64,000 nt of DNA from Wuchereria bancrofti (lineage: Eukaryota > Nematoda > Chromadorea > Rhabditida > Onchocercidae), in assembly GCA_005281725.1 (NCBI GenBank), contig SSBO01000001.1, positions 1,286,399-1,350,398 of the forward strand, read 5' to 3'. Of this stretch, positions 13,101 to 26,345 are shown one piece after another; the stretch's first letter is position 1; each line of letters begins with the position of its first letter. The position numbers and the translations under genes were made by a program. The notes below the pieces were generated by a model that did no database searches, was not told the DNA's origin, and saw nothing but the letters and a program-made list of their open reading frames with translations.

Positions 13101-16100
13101 GCCGAAGGGAATAGGAAATAATTGGCGTATAACTAAAAAAAGGAAATGGTAATCCTTTAAAAGCGGAAGCATCGAACAAATATGCGAATTGGAATGAGAA
13201 TGCTTTTCGTTTAGTAATGATTCCTTTTTTTTTTTTTTTTTTCTTGGAAGATCAACCAAATCTTTTATTTCTATTTTCAAAACATTTCTCAATTTAATCA
13301 TTAATAGAATCTTTGTCAGCCATTTAAATAATTGCTAACCTTTAAACTTTTTCTCGTATTCTAATAAGTTTGTTAAATTTAATTAATCTAAATTATTTCG
13401 ATGAAATCATAAATAGACGAATGAGACAACAATTCACAGACCATATCATTTCAGCTTCTAGCATGAAATAACAAGTACACTTATTACATGGCAATTAAAT
13501 TTTTAGTTATAACATAGACGGGAATTAAACTTCAATTACATCTGTCACAGTTAGCCAAGCACATTATGTCATTCATTTTTTCGTATAACATTTCTTCCGG
13601 AATAAATGTCAACAACAAGAAAAGAAAAAAAATCTGGAATTATCAGTTCTGAAGATTCAGTTTTTTTTCTTTTTTTTTTTTTTTACGGAGCTATAGAGGA
13701 ATAGTTGCTACTAGTAGTTAAAATGAATTTTGAAATGATACACTTTTTTCACATTATATTTGTAGATGAGTTGCCTTATTGAATTATTCTCGGCATTCTC
13801 TCCATAATGATTTAGGCCCTCCCTTTCATTTAATTTGACTAAATCCAAGATCCTTTCAACTATCTAACAAGTTCTGAGACTTTCAAATAGTTATACTAAA
13901 AGAAAAAAAAAGTAGTAAAATCATCACTTTAACAGTGTTTTATTATTTTTTTTTCATTTTGAACTATTGCAACTCTACACAAAAAAAAAAATGTTTGGCA
14001 AATTAATTTCATAAATTTGTAAATTTGCATTAAATCATATGGCAAAACATTTGCTGTTTGAGTTTTCTGAGCGAAAAGACAGAAAATTTTGTTCTAAATA
14101 CTTCCGGTAATTTAGTTTAATAATTCGTTACATATCCAAGAGCTAACTTCCTGCTAGTTAATTCTCATCCAAAAGCAAAATTATTAAAAAAAAAAAAAAG
14201 AAAAACATGCGTTGTTTGGAATTCTTAAAATTAATCAATGATCTCCAATTTTATGCTCTTTAATCATAAAACGAAGACTGAAAATGTGTCGATGATATAA
14301 ATCAATATGATAAAGAGGAATTCCCGGTTTCGACAGGAAAAAATGTTCTAAGTAACTAATTTTCAGAAAAATTTCCACACGTTATAAATGAACAAAGTGT
14401 GAAAAAATTTTTCCAAGGAAATGTAAAAAAGATCAAAATATATATTGAAAAAAAAAAGAAAGAAACTAAAAAAACAAATCATATATGAGGCAATTAATTA
14501 TATGCAAATGTATGCTAATCTAAACCTATTATAAGTTTGCTAATGTAAATAAAAATAAATTCGAAATAATACGAAAATGGTAAAAAGTTATTTTAGTCCC
14601 TTTTGTTAGAAACTATTCAATGATTCAACAAAAAGTTTTGTTTTAAATTTTAAGTTAAACTAAAGTTTTTAAATGATACAAAGAACCATCTTAGTGGACA
14701 TTAAGAATAAACTAATTGCACTGTGATTATTTTTAACTTCATGTTTCATTAAAATGTTGGCCAAGAAGAGCGCCTAGCAATTATCATTCATTGCCTAAGA
14801 ATTCAATTTCGAATCAATTTAAAAGATGTTCACAACATGGAAGAAATTGTTTTATATTTTGTAGTTATAGAAGAAAGGATTTTCATTCCAAATCCATTTT
14901 AGGATAAATAAAATTGAAAGAGGAAAGTTTGGTCGAAGTTACTTGCCAGATTTATATCTTTTTAAATTATACACAACATCATACACTTTAAGGAATAATA
15001 CATATAAGGATAGGTTAAAGAAAGTAATGCTTAAATTTGAAATTAAAAAAAAATTTTAAATCTACTAACGATAAATGAATTAAGCTTAAAAGCAATAGTA
15101 AATTTTGTTACATTAAAAATTGCACACTTTCTCTACAAATGGAATGCAAAATTCACTCCATTTTTTCATAAAATTTTGTTATTTTTTCAAAATTCATTTT
15201 ACTTTCATTCATAGACACGAAATTTCTAATTTCTTTCTGAGATTGTACAGAAATCAAAGCATTATCCCAAGATGGCACAAAAAATTAGAGCAAAAAAAAA
15301 TGGAATTTCAAAAAACTTGTAGATAATTATAAAAAAATTTCTGAAAAAAATTTAGAAATTTTATATTTATGAAAGTAAAATGAACATTAGAAAATTAACA
15401 AAAGTTTTAGATAAAAGCAAAGTGAATTTTACATTCCAGTTGTGGGAAAATTGTGCAATTTTTCACGTGAAAAATTTAATATCAAATTCGTTAATGCAGC
15501 ATCATTTTCTATCTTCGGGAAAATTATTTTTTTTTAAGATGAAAAATTTTCGGGGAAAGTATGATTTCTTTCATTCTTTTTTGAATGGAATTCTTTCAAT
15601 TATCAATATAATAATAATTGCGGTTACAGCTTATTAAAAATAAAAAATAATTTAATTCAAATAACATTTCAACTTTATTCAGTTTTTATTCATTTCAACT
15701 TTATAATATATCACTTTTAGGGAAAATTCTCCCTACCTGACTTCTTGTATTTCCTTCACTCATTTTCAACTACTATTGGTCATAAAATGAAAATGTTTGA
15801 ATAATTAGAACAAAATAGACTTAAATTAACATTTTGCAAATATTCTTTTAATTTAATCTTGTATCAAAAAAGGAGTAACTAATAATAATTAGGAATATTA
15901 TTGTCAAAATAGGTGTTGTTCCATGATCTATTGAATTTTTTAAGATCTTTCCTGTTTTGGAACTCACCTATTTAGATCATAGTGAAAGACTGATACTCAA
16001 ATTTCCGTAGAAAACAGTCAAACGATGTTGATGTTTTCTATTTTAGTGTATGAAAAAAATGAATACTATTGAACATAACGTGTTCCACGTCTTACGTTTA

Positions 16101-18191
16101 TTCATCCGAGACTCAAAGGTACACAAAAAATATAAGTATATTGAAACAATTTTAGTTGAAATAAAACTAAAACAGTAAAACTGGAAAGAGCTTTTACTTG
16201 CCATATAATTTATAAATTAGTATTAATAAGAAATTTGAAATGAAAAGATACACTAAGATGAGCAATGTTCCGGAATTTCTGATTCAGGAATCTGACGAAC
16301 AACGTTGATGACTATCATACCCATACTGAAATCATTACACACAGCACCAAAATCAAAATCAGTCAAGTTTCAGAATTTCTGGAACTTACTGATTTTGATA
16401 TTAATATTATCGAGATAGGACTCACCATTTTTTAGCATGATATTAAAATTGACTTAATATCTACTTACTTAGTTTAGAGTTTCAATTCGATCACAGTTTT
16501 ATCTTCTACCATTAATCATTTTTTTTCTCAGAATATTCTGATGCTTACTTATATTTATCTCTTAGTTAAGTTTATTTAATAACAATTAATTTTAACCAAT
16601 ATTTTTTTTTCATTTTTGTTTTCAAAATGAAAGAAAGTGAAGAAAACAGCAAATTCTTTGGCACGAAACGACAGGCCAGAATATAAAAAAAGTCAAAGAC
16701 AAATTGCGGTAGTGTTTGCTTTGAAAAGCAGAAAAAATGCCGGTCAAAATTTATGGTGAAGCATCAGGGTGAGTAACACTGCAAAATAATTCGAGCTAAT
16801 ACTGAAATATTGATGATATCTCACAATTTCAGCACTTTCTTTTCTACTGAACAATGGTGTTTATAGATAGGCCTAGTTAAATGAAGCCGACGATCAAATG
16901 CTGATACTCTAGGCCTCAAGGCTTACTCAGGATTTATTTTTTAATCTCATTCCACCAAAGTCTCAATTGATTTACTATAAGATTAGAAAATTGAAAGAAA
17001 AATTCGCGAATTTGTTAGAGGAATAAAATTCTGGCATATAATGTTGTTTCACCACGTGAAATATTTGAATATCAAAAAAAAAAAGCAGAAGTTGAATACA
17101 TCAGAAACCCAAATACTTATTCTTGAATATATTTAGGATAATTCTAGAAATGAATTATTTGTGCTTAATTTTGGATATAGTTAATTAAAAAAAGTTTAAA
17201 TTCTATGCAAAATTATATTTGAAGTTCACAGATCAAGTAAATTTTTTTTTTGAACACTAAGAAAAATAACAAAATAAAAAAAATACGTCACGAATAGTCG
17301 CTTTTTTTGTCATACAAAGAATTTTTTTGAAGATTATTTTAAATCAATTGAAAATTAAACAGAAACTACAATGTAGAACACTAGCGCTCTGCTTCTTGCT
17401 ATATCAACCAATGACTCACGAAAAAAAGAGAAAAAAAAAGCCCCTCATATCATATAACTGTTATTAGTTATATCAGTGTTTTTAGCAATTAAACATCAAT
17501 GAGAAAAGATAATGAGAGAAATAAGCAATGAATAAAAGTTGCAAATTTTCAAATGAAACAAAAAAAAAAAAGGAAAGCATGAAGCAGTAATTCGTTGGAG
17601 CATTTCAACAACATTTCGAAATCATTTCAATATATTTAATAAAATATGGATAAAAACATGGAAATGGTGAAATTTTCTTGATAAGATGTTAAGCAATAAA
17701 AAAGAAAATTTTTTTTTTAAATTGATATAAACATTGTTCACTGAGTTTTACACAATGCATTTCCCTCATTTATGGAAATGTATGAACATATATGTATATA
17801 TAATTGAAGTATTAAACTTGCAAGAAACGATCAAGCAGTTATTTTTGAACGCTTAACTTGCACTTTTTAAATAGATAGAAGAAATTTAAATAATGTTTAA
17901 AAAAGTATAAAGTATGAAAATTTTACAAAATGATTATGTATACATAACAAAAATTTAAACTTAAATATGGTAATAAATGTGAAAAAAATTGATAATTGAA
18001 TTTGATAGTTTCATGAAAAATATTGGAAATGTAATTGTTTCATAAAGAATAGAGAAGAATTTTAAAAAAGTTTTATCGTAATGCAATATTATCTTTGATA
18101 CAAAATAGCTAAGAAAAATTAATTAATCGTTAACGGAAATATTAAAATGCATGTCAACTATTTTCCTCTTAAACTGATTTCATATATTTTT
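10150..18191. other. AT-rich stretch, no supported gene
   Basis: Homopolymer-rich, with small chance frames (for example 15120-15326 and 15380-15637) that are Lys/Phe/Asn-rich and unsupported by splice or homology. It includes a hairpin at 16354-16397 and a two-exon-like mini frame at 16737-16866, described under findings. A TGATAATA-type simple run lies at 10910-10970. Confidence 0.5.
16354..16397. other. Inverted repeat (hairpin)
   Basis: CAAAATCAGT-C-AAGTT pairs with AACTT-ACTGATTTTG, a 15-base-pair stem with one bulged base. The loop contains CAGAA/TTCTG, itself able to pair. Confidence 0.6.
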
Positions 18192-18935
18192 CATGATATC
18201 TTTAAGTTTTCATATTGTAGAATAGAAGAGGAAACTAAAGATAAGAATAATTAAATGGTTGAATTTTGTAAAGAATTCATGAAAAACTGAATGGTTTGAG
18301 AGAATTTCTGAAAATGAAAATTGGAAGATCGATGTAATAAAAAACAAATACATATCGAAATATTTGTATATTTATTTTATTGAAAAAAAAAGAGGATTTG
18401 AATGAAATAACAGAGATAAGTTGAAAGTAATATATAGATAATTAATGAAAATAAAAGACCAACAATTAAACGTTTTTTGATGTATCATAACAGATGGATT
18501 CTATGAGAATAAAAAGAGATAACTCTATTTTCTATGATATTATTGGACAGTAATCTACTTACTACTAATAGCAATGAAAGTAGTTATATTCTATCTGTTC
18601 AATCAATCCTTACAGGATCCAGAGTGTGAACGTCATTAATTTCTTTGTCCGGTTGTTCTGCATTACTTAGAATATCGGGTCAGGAATTGTCTTTTGATTA
18701 GTGGTACTTATGCATTATTATTTTTTGGGTTTGGATGATATTCTTGCGAAATCATCCGAAATTTCTGTCTGTTATATGGTTAGTGATTTTCTTGCGGGGA
18801 ATATATTACAATTAGAGCAATTGAATCACATCAGTAGTCTAATTTCTTGGTCCATTGATAGATGAAATGAATTTTAAACATATTAGGAGGTTGTAACCAT
18901 TCCGAAGTCAAACTTTTGTTAAATTTTTAGGGTGA
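18192..18935. repeat. Dispersed repeat family, copy 1
   Basis: Marked by TATATAGATAATTAATGAAAA (18430 on), then a conserved CAACAATTAAACG core, TTCTATGAGAATAAAA, a TTTTTTGGGT...CATCCGAAA block, TAGTGATTTTCTTGCG and GATGAAATGAATTTTAAACA. The same order recurs in four other places. Copies 1 and 2 form an imperfect tandem duplication with an offset of about 1.27 kb. No ORF is conserved between copies. Confidence 0.6.
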
Positions 18936-19468
18936 AATTTATTTGCTAATTATTTAAATTATATTTGCCAAGAGCGTAAACTGACAATACTCCAACTATC
19001 TATCAAAACTTAATTAACAAATATCATAATCCTTGTTACTTATCACAAAATCTGCGATGGAAATCATAAGCCAAAGTTGATGAGAAAAATAATTCGGCAG
19101 AAAGACTGCCACTGCTCACAATTCGAAGGATTACTTATGAGCTTCATAATTACTAATTGAACCGATCGAACAGATAAGCCAAACAAACAAGCCAGAACAA
19201 TTCAATTGTAAACTCACTTAGTAGGAAGACACTGTTATGGTAAGGTCTAGCATTAATCTAATAATGAGACCTTTTCGTCTCTTTCAATATATCCCAGTTT
19301 TATTTCATATTCCTTTATTTTCAACCAAAATAAAGAAATCGATTTGAAGACTCTAATCGCTATTAATTCTTTCTCTCTCTCTCTTTCTAGTATGAAATAG
19401 TCGAAAACAATTATCAGTTGACCGTTATGGCTACTTTTCACTTCTATCAAATTATTTTCATACATCTT

Positions 19469-20270
19469 TCATGATATCATCATTGCAGAACAGAAAAGGA
19501 AACTTAAAACATGAATAAATCGATTACAGTTCACAAAAGAATATCAAAAAAGATTACTGAATGCTCAAGAAAATGAAAAATGGAATTCGATGTAATAAAA
19601 CAATAAAACGAAAAATCCATATTTGAATATTCGTAGATTAATTTCATTACAAAAAAAAAAAATATAATCTGAAGGAAATAAAAGAGATAAGCAAATGTAA
19701 TATATAGATAATTAATGAAAATGAGCGCAGATTAAATAAAAACTAACAATTAAACTATGTAACATAAAAAATAATTATTCTTTTTACAATTCACAAACAA
19801 GCGGATAAATTCTAGAAGAGTAAAAGGGACATCTTTATTTCTATAATCATTGCTGAACAGCAATCTACTCATTAATGATAGCAGTGATAAGTTAGCCTCG
19901 GACATGCAGGTTGTACCATGTTTAGGTCTTTCGGGATTTAAACCGCGTATAACTGCAACGGCAGGTATTTCTCTTTCTACGTAACAAGGCATCGTAGAAA
20001 GGGGTTTGAGCAATTAGTGGTTTCTTTACTTTGTTATTTTTTGGAAGGTGTTCTCCAAGAACATCGAAAGTTCGTGGTTGCTATATGCAGGATCTGTTAG
20101 TAATTTTCATATAGGGGAAAGGACTACATTTTTGCTCAATTGAGGTATGATTACATGTTTTCGTAACTTGGAAAGCTGAAGTGAAATAATCAAGGAAATG
20201 TTAAAATAATTAAAAAAGAAAGAGGAAGAAAAAAGCATTCCATTATAAAACAAAAAAAGAAAAAATCAAG
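19469..20270. repeat. Dispersed repeat family, copy 2
   Basis: Has the same blocks as copy 1 in the same order, from TCATGATATC through AACTAACAATTAAAC (about 19740) to TAGTAATTTTCATATAGGGG. It extends further, with TTCGTAACTTGGAAAGCT (20159) shared with copy 5. An 87-codon minus-strand frame at 19750-20013 lies inside it and is not conserved, so I do not call it a gene. Confidence 0.6.
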
Positions 20271-20580
20271 AAGTAATAATCACAAAACAGTCAAAAGAAT
20301 TTTGTTACTTAATAGATTTATTAACAAATAAATGATTTTAAAAACTGCTATTTATACAGAAAAGAAAATTGCGCACTGCTTCCTGTAGAATATATATCAT
20401 TCGTCTAGAATAAGGTATTTAAGTTGTATATTATCAGTAAATTGGAATATTTAGAAAAGCCTAGCACCAAATTAATGCATTTAATGAATTATCTATTTGT
20501 TGATGACCTTTTACCTTCCAGTTTCATAACCTATAACCTTATAACATCAATACTTCACTTTATTTTTCACTCTTTGCGGC

Positions 20581-20900
20581 ATTATTATAAAGCAAGTAGG
20601 AATTTTCATTCAAAATTGAGCCATCGAGATTGTTTTAGAAGATGTGATATAAATTGTGGACTATACTTCTCGCGATTTTGCCAAAGATCTTGCCATAGAA
20701 AAAAGCACTCTGAATGGATTGTTTTTTATCGATAAGGCAATAGGAAATAAGTTGATGATCTGTAAAATCCGGTGGGAAACGCTGTTGTTAAATTAGGAAC
20801 ATGGAAAGGCTTTTGGGAATTTTCGGAAACACATTTTTGGATAAGTTAACAAAAAAAAGAGGAATTGCTTGTGGATTTTCTCAAAAATTTAAATCAAATA
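20581..20900 (+). pseudogene. Degenerate fragment resembling a mariner transposase N-terminal region
   Basis: At 20655-20793 one plus frame reads IVDYTSRDFAKDLAIEKSTL and continues NGLFFIDKAIGNKL...RWETLLLN before a stop. The order of residues resembles the mariner/Tc1 helix-turn-helix pattern, IV..(T)TRE(L/V)A..L.V..STV...L..IGK..KL. In another frame GIFGNTFLDKLTKK follows, which resembles the mariner FLDRIVT stretch just before the DEKW block. Stops and frame changes mean it is dead. No terminal inverted repeats or catalytic D,D motif were found. The call rests on short, low-identity similarity. Confidence 0.35.
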
Positions 20901-22877
20901 AAACCAATAGAAAAAAGCGAAAAGGAATAACATTCTCGTGGCTAGTTTTCTTTTTTTTTTTCTTTAGTCATGCTAATAAAAATATGAACATTCATTTATA
21001 TGCGTCCAAATATGAGCTAACATAAGGATATGGATATGTCCATATTTTTACTAGTAAATAATAATATACTTCCATGAATTTTGCGTAATCAATCTTCGAG
21101 CAATCTATGATCTCGGAATTAGGAAGCTTCCATTTATAAGTCATTAGGCGCAAAAAAAAAAAACTTTTTGCACTAATTTTTGTTGTAGCTGATCAAACGG
21201 ATCAATTACTCATCTATGTATCTTTTTGTAGTTTAAATTTGATAAACATAAAATTTGCATCTATCTTTCGATTAACAAATTCCTTCCTAACTTATACTCT
21301 CATTTTCAATTTAGTGCCAAAATACTGGAAATATAATTCGATTGAATAACAGATGCTTACGAAAAAAATAATAATTTTCAATTATAAGTGTGAAATAATT
21401 TATGTCATATCTCTTTTAATTCAACTTATAATATTTTAAGGATAGGCATATGGTCGTAAATCACATATGAACCATAGAAACTCCGAAAGAAAAAAAAAAC
21501 AGATGGATAGGTTCTTGAAATAAACAGCTTAAGTGTATGCAAAGAGTAAACCAATCTCGATAGTCGGTGCAGGAGTGCATAAGGTGACACATTTTGGAGA
21601 AAATTTAAAGCTTAATTTCACAGCTGAATGTCATAACATTAAAATAAAAGAAGCATTCGTCTTCTAAACTTTCAAATTTTTTCATATTGATAAAATAAAA
21701 GGTTAAATTTTTAAACAGCTATTTATTAAATTTCTCATACCTATCAATGTGACACCTTTTCCATCTTCATTTTTCCTACTATTTTTGTTTTCTGATTAGC
21801 TTTATTTATAATTTCATAATAATATTTCTTCAAACAGATGCAAAAAAAAAAAACGAAAATTTATAACTGAGAAAAGAAGAAAAAGAAAGATGAAGAATGT
21901 TCATAATATTTACAAAATAAAATTCCACATATCGCTATCTGATTAAGTTTTTCAGAAAAGAAAATTACTTATAATCGATGTCATGTAAGGATATTAAAAA
22001 TAATTTCCGTCTTTCCGTATTGGATACGATATACTTCTAAACAATAATTTCAATTTAACTGTAATTAATTGTCAATTGCTCCTTTTATTTGAAGTGATAA
22101 CATTCAAATTGTAAGAAGTGATTGTTGAAATGTAAGTATGTTATAGTATCACAATGTCGTTTGAATTCATTTTCTTTGTAACCATTGATGCATTTTAAAA
22201 CTCTTCTGCTCATTTCTTTGTTTGATAAGACTTGAAATCATCTGATTATTAATAACAACAGCCTATTTGTATGTGAATTATAATAGTTGATCCAAATGTT
22301 GCAAATAGGAATTGGAACTTAAGCAATGCTATGATACTGAATTAATACTGATATCTTAAATTTCTAAATAATGATAAATCAATCATATGAAATATCATTT
22401 GATTTGCTCAAAAATTTGCTAATTGCCAACAGTACATATTCACAATAAATAATGAAAAAACCCTAACTTTGCAGAGGTGAAAGTTTAAAAATAAATTAGT
22501 TCTAGATTTTAATTTAGCACAAAAACGTCTTAAAAAATGACGAAAATTCACATTTCAAAAGAAAAAAAAAGACATTTTAATGGGAATTGATTATCTTTTA
22601 GTTACCTCTGATAAAATATTTCAACACAGCACTAAAAAATAGAGAAAAATTAATTTAAATGAATAATTTTTGCTATATGACAAGATAATAGAAATCCAAC
22701 TTTTGATGTTCAATATAAAAATTGAGTAATCATTAAGCAAGCAATCAGATCGTTTAAAACATAAAATCACATAAATCATGAATGATAATGGATGCAATTA
22801 AGTGTTCTATCCTGAAAGGCTATAAATACTGAAATCGATTTCAGAATGCTATCATTATGTTATCTCGTACGTCTTCT

Positions 22878-22909
22878 CTTTATGGTTAGATATCTGACAC
22901 TTTATAAGG
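22878..22909 (+). repeat. 32-base direct repeat, left copy
   Basis: Begins CTTTATGGTTAGATATCTGA and is identical to 25147-25178. A 32-base exact match over 2.27 kb is unlikely by chance. The interval contains repeat-family copy 3. Confidence 0.6.
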
Positions 22910-23399
22910 CTCTAAAATTGCAATTAAAAAAAAAGAATTTTTTTTTGAAGGAGGAAAGAAGAGAAATATTTTATTCAGAAAAATGAGAAGGATGAATTCG
23001 AGAACGAATGCCGAAATCAAAAAAGCATCAGCTAAGGAAGAAAAAAAAAACAAAAAAACAAAACAAAATTGAATGATTTACGTCAGTAACGTTTCGTTAT
23101 CTCACTATACCTGCTCTCTCTCTCTCTAAACTCATTTCATACTTTTATTTCAGTTCTTCGAATTATTTTTCTATTCAAAAATTGAAGTTAGTGTTAAAAT
23201 GAAAATTGCAAATACAAATGTGATCCTAACTATTCCGGCAAACTTTTAAAAATTTTTTGGAATAAATAGATTCAATGGAAAATTTTACTGCAATTAATTC
23301 AATGCATTATTAAAACATTTGCATTCTGCACATTGGTCAAATTTTAAGATGAATATAAATAACTCAAGTAATGTAGATTACAAACTTCCGGAAAAATCG

Positions 23400-23830
23400 T
23401 TTGTATTACAACTTTTAGACTCAAATTTTTCGGTCAATTTGTATAGCTTACTTCATGATTGTTTGGACTAAGAAAAGGTCAGATATATGGATAAATGAGG
23501 GAAAAGGACATGAATTAAATGAAAACTAACAATTAAACATAATTCATGACAGTCGAATTCTATGAGAATAAAAGAGAAATCTTTATTTCTATGACATTAT
23601 TGGATAATAACTTACTTATCGATTACAGCAATGATATTTTAAGTTTGGTGTGGAAATGAGCACTATAGGTGTAAAACCTGCTATGTTGCACTGCTCCGAA
23701 TACATCGATGTAGTTTATCGGATGGCTTTTGAGCCCTGCCAGCCACTTTTTGGAAGATATCCGTCGCGAATGTCTCATCAAATCAACTCGATAGGTCTGG
23801 TAGTTTGTATTGTTTAAGTGTATTTGAGTA
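23400..23830. repeat. Dispersed repeat family, copy 3
   Basis: Contains GCTTACTTCATGATTGTTTG, AAGAAAAGGTCAGATAT, AACTAACAATTAAAC and a run at 23575-23640 nearly identical to 33187-33252 of copy 5. The 3' part has diverged from the others after about 23700. Confidence 0.6.
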
Positions 23831-24243
23831 AAATATCATTGAAACAAGAGACATTATACTTTATAAGTTATTTTTTTCTGTTTCCGTATCATTTACGTGC
23901 AATTCCAATTCATCATACTGTCATGTCATATACGTAGCATATATCCTACATATAACTTATAGTGAAGTAATTAAATTTAATTACGAGAAAAAAAAATCTT
24001 CCTTTTTACTTTTTATTTTTGAGTACTAAAGTGCAATAAATCATTTACACTGAAATTCTTCAATTTTTTTCTTGTTTCAAATTCAATCTTAGACATCGTT
24101 TTGTTAGGATGATAATAACAATATAATAGAGAATAATCAAATCAATTAAATTAAGAAGAGTCATAGCTATAAAGTTATTAATTTAGATGATAAGTTTACA
24201 TTAATCCTCTCTATCACTACTTATTGTTTACTCAGACTGTTAA

Positions 24244-24311
24244 AAATCAACTCGATAGGTCTACTAATATAAATTATTAGTTACTATAGCCTACTAATAT
24301 AAATTATTAGT
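24244..24311. repeat. Short tandem repeat and recurrence of a 19-base word
   Basis: CTACTAATATAAATTATTAG(T) occurs twice with a 30-base period (24261 and 24291) and is itself nearly palindromic. AAATCAACTCGATAGGTCT just before it (24244-24262) is an exact copy of 23780-23798 in repeat copy 3. Confidence 0.6.
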
Positions 24312-25146
24312 CGGCGATTATTGTTGACTGAAAATATTACTAATTCACTGAATACTTCAAAATATATGACTATTTTCTAAACATCTTTCGTAACATCTTT
24401 CATCGTTACTGATTGGTTTCTCTTCTATTGAAAGCGCTATGTAAGTTTAATATAAAGTTCTCAACATGTCTAAACATAAATACAAATAATCTAAAAAGTT
24501 AAGGATGAAGCATAACTTTATTAAGGGTATATTTATCAAATATCAAGATATACGGATACAGACATCGATGATGGAAATATTTTTAAGAATGAAATCATTC
24601 AATATTTTTATTCTTATTTATCATTTTTTAAAAGGTCGTTCATTTATTATGAATTTATAATTTTGAATATAAACATCATTATAATCATACTATTTGTAAA
24701 ATTTAAAAGAAGCTCAGAAGAATGAATGTATTTATAAGGTGAAGGAGAAGAAGGAAGAAGGATGGATTGGTTTGGTTTGGTTTACGCATAGACTTGCCTG
24801 TTCTATACAATCGAATCACAAGCATGCTAGATGCAAATTGAACCAAAATTTAATTTTCGGGCTCATTTAATTTCGATAGTTGAAATTCAATTTCCTTGCA
24901 TATCGATCCTTTGCAGCTGTCAAAAACGGCTACTTACGAAACAAATTAGGAGAAATCAATCGATGGAATCTATTTTTTAATAATACATATCATTATTAGC
25001 ACAGGCAAAAAGATGTTATAATTAAAAAGGCTTAACTTAATTTCATTTCACTTTTCAAAATTACGTTTTATCTCTTCATTTGTAGTTTTTTTTTCCAAGA
25101 TAGAAAATACTTAGAGTTAGCCATTACTATAAAAAAGTAAGTGAAG

Positions 25147-25178
25147 CTTTATGGTTAGATATCTGACACTTTATAAGG
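25147..25178 (+). repeat. 32-base direct repeat, right copy
   Basis: Identical to 22878-22909 in the same orientation; flanking bases differ on both sides. The two copies may be remnants of a shared element or of a duplication. Confidence 0.6.
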
Positions 25179-26139
25179 GTATAGTTTGGTTATTGGTATA
25201 AAGTACAAATTAAACTAACCTAATATAAGTTCAAAAAAAAATTTAATCAGTACTAACAAACTCCAACATACTGTGAAAATGTAGTAACATTTCGAGGGCT
25301 CTATACTCTATCTTAATTTTTTTTATTATTTTTTTATTTTTTAAGTTCTACAAGATTTTTTTAAAGATATTTAAGACTTTTTTCAACATTCCAAGCTTTT
25401 TAAAATTTTTTTCAGCCTTTTTTTTTCAAGATTTTATAACATTCTACGAAAAGCTTTCGATTTCTTTTCAGGAGATTTTTAGGAGGAATTCAATTTCAAT
25501 GATTTTAAAGTGACAAAAAAAACTACTAAATCAATTGATAATAAACTTATTCTGCAATGAGGAATTCAGCAAAACTTAAGTCAGAAATTAAATGCATTTT
25601 TATGGCTGTTTTGTGTTCAAATTACACTTTCACACTGAAAAAGAAAAATCCTTGACAAGAATGAAAATTGAAAATATGAAGAAGAAAGTATGAAAATATG
25701 TATATATAAAAAAACTAAGACATCAAAATTTAAACCTCAAAAATTTGAAAAATTAAGATTTTGTTAGTTTTAAGTGCGAAAAAAATGTGAGATTCTGAAA
25801 ACAACTAAAAGCTTACAAGAAGTAACAAGCCTTTGAAAAAAATATTTAGATTGAAAATATCAAAAAGGGTAATTCAAGAAGGAAAGTGATAAGAAATGAA
25901 ATTGCAGATATGTGGCGAAAAAAAAAAGCATGAGTCATTTTAATGGCCATAGTTAATTTAGGCATAATTATTTGTTAGGAAGCTTTCAATTTTTATTTCT
26001 TATTTTTTTTCTCTCACTATGATGAAAATTAGGAAAGAGAGGAGAAAAAAGTGGGAAAAAAAAGCGAAAACAGAAAAACAGTAGAAAAACAAGCATGTAA
26101 TTTTGGATAATTTATGTATTTTTCAAAACGTTTAATAAA

Positions 26140-26345
26140 GAATTATATGAGAAAATCAGTTCAAAAAACATCATTCAATCAATTCCAGAAAAAAGATTCA
26201 TCTATTAGTCAGTTCCAAAAAGAAAAAAAATTAAAAGAACGATTTATCTACCAGTCAGTTTTAACAAAAAAACAATTTGTCTATCAGTCAGTTCCAGAAA
26301 AAACGATTTGACTATCAGTCAATTCCAAGAAAAAAAAAACGATTT
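26140..26345. repeat. Minisatellite with irregular unit of about 35-45 bases
   Basis: Built from repeats of CGATTTATCTAYCAGTCAGT and TCCAGAAAAAA, at least five degenerate units. The 65-codon frame across it has FIYQSV-like repeats, explained by the DNA repeat. Confidence 0.65.

Noticed and set aside
15120..15637. Two plus-strand frames of 68 and 85 codons
   Set aside because: Phe/Lys/Asn/Ile-dominated peptides expected from AT-rich DNA; no splice pair or domain.
26140..26345. CRISPR-like array
   Set aside because: Units are degenerate, vary in length and have no unique spacers; it is a eukaryotic minisatellite.
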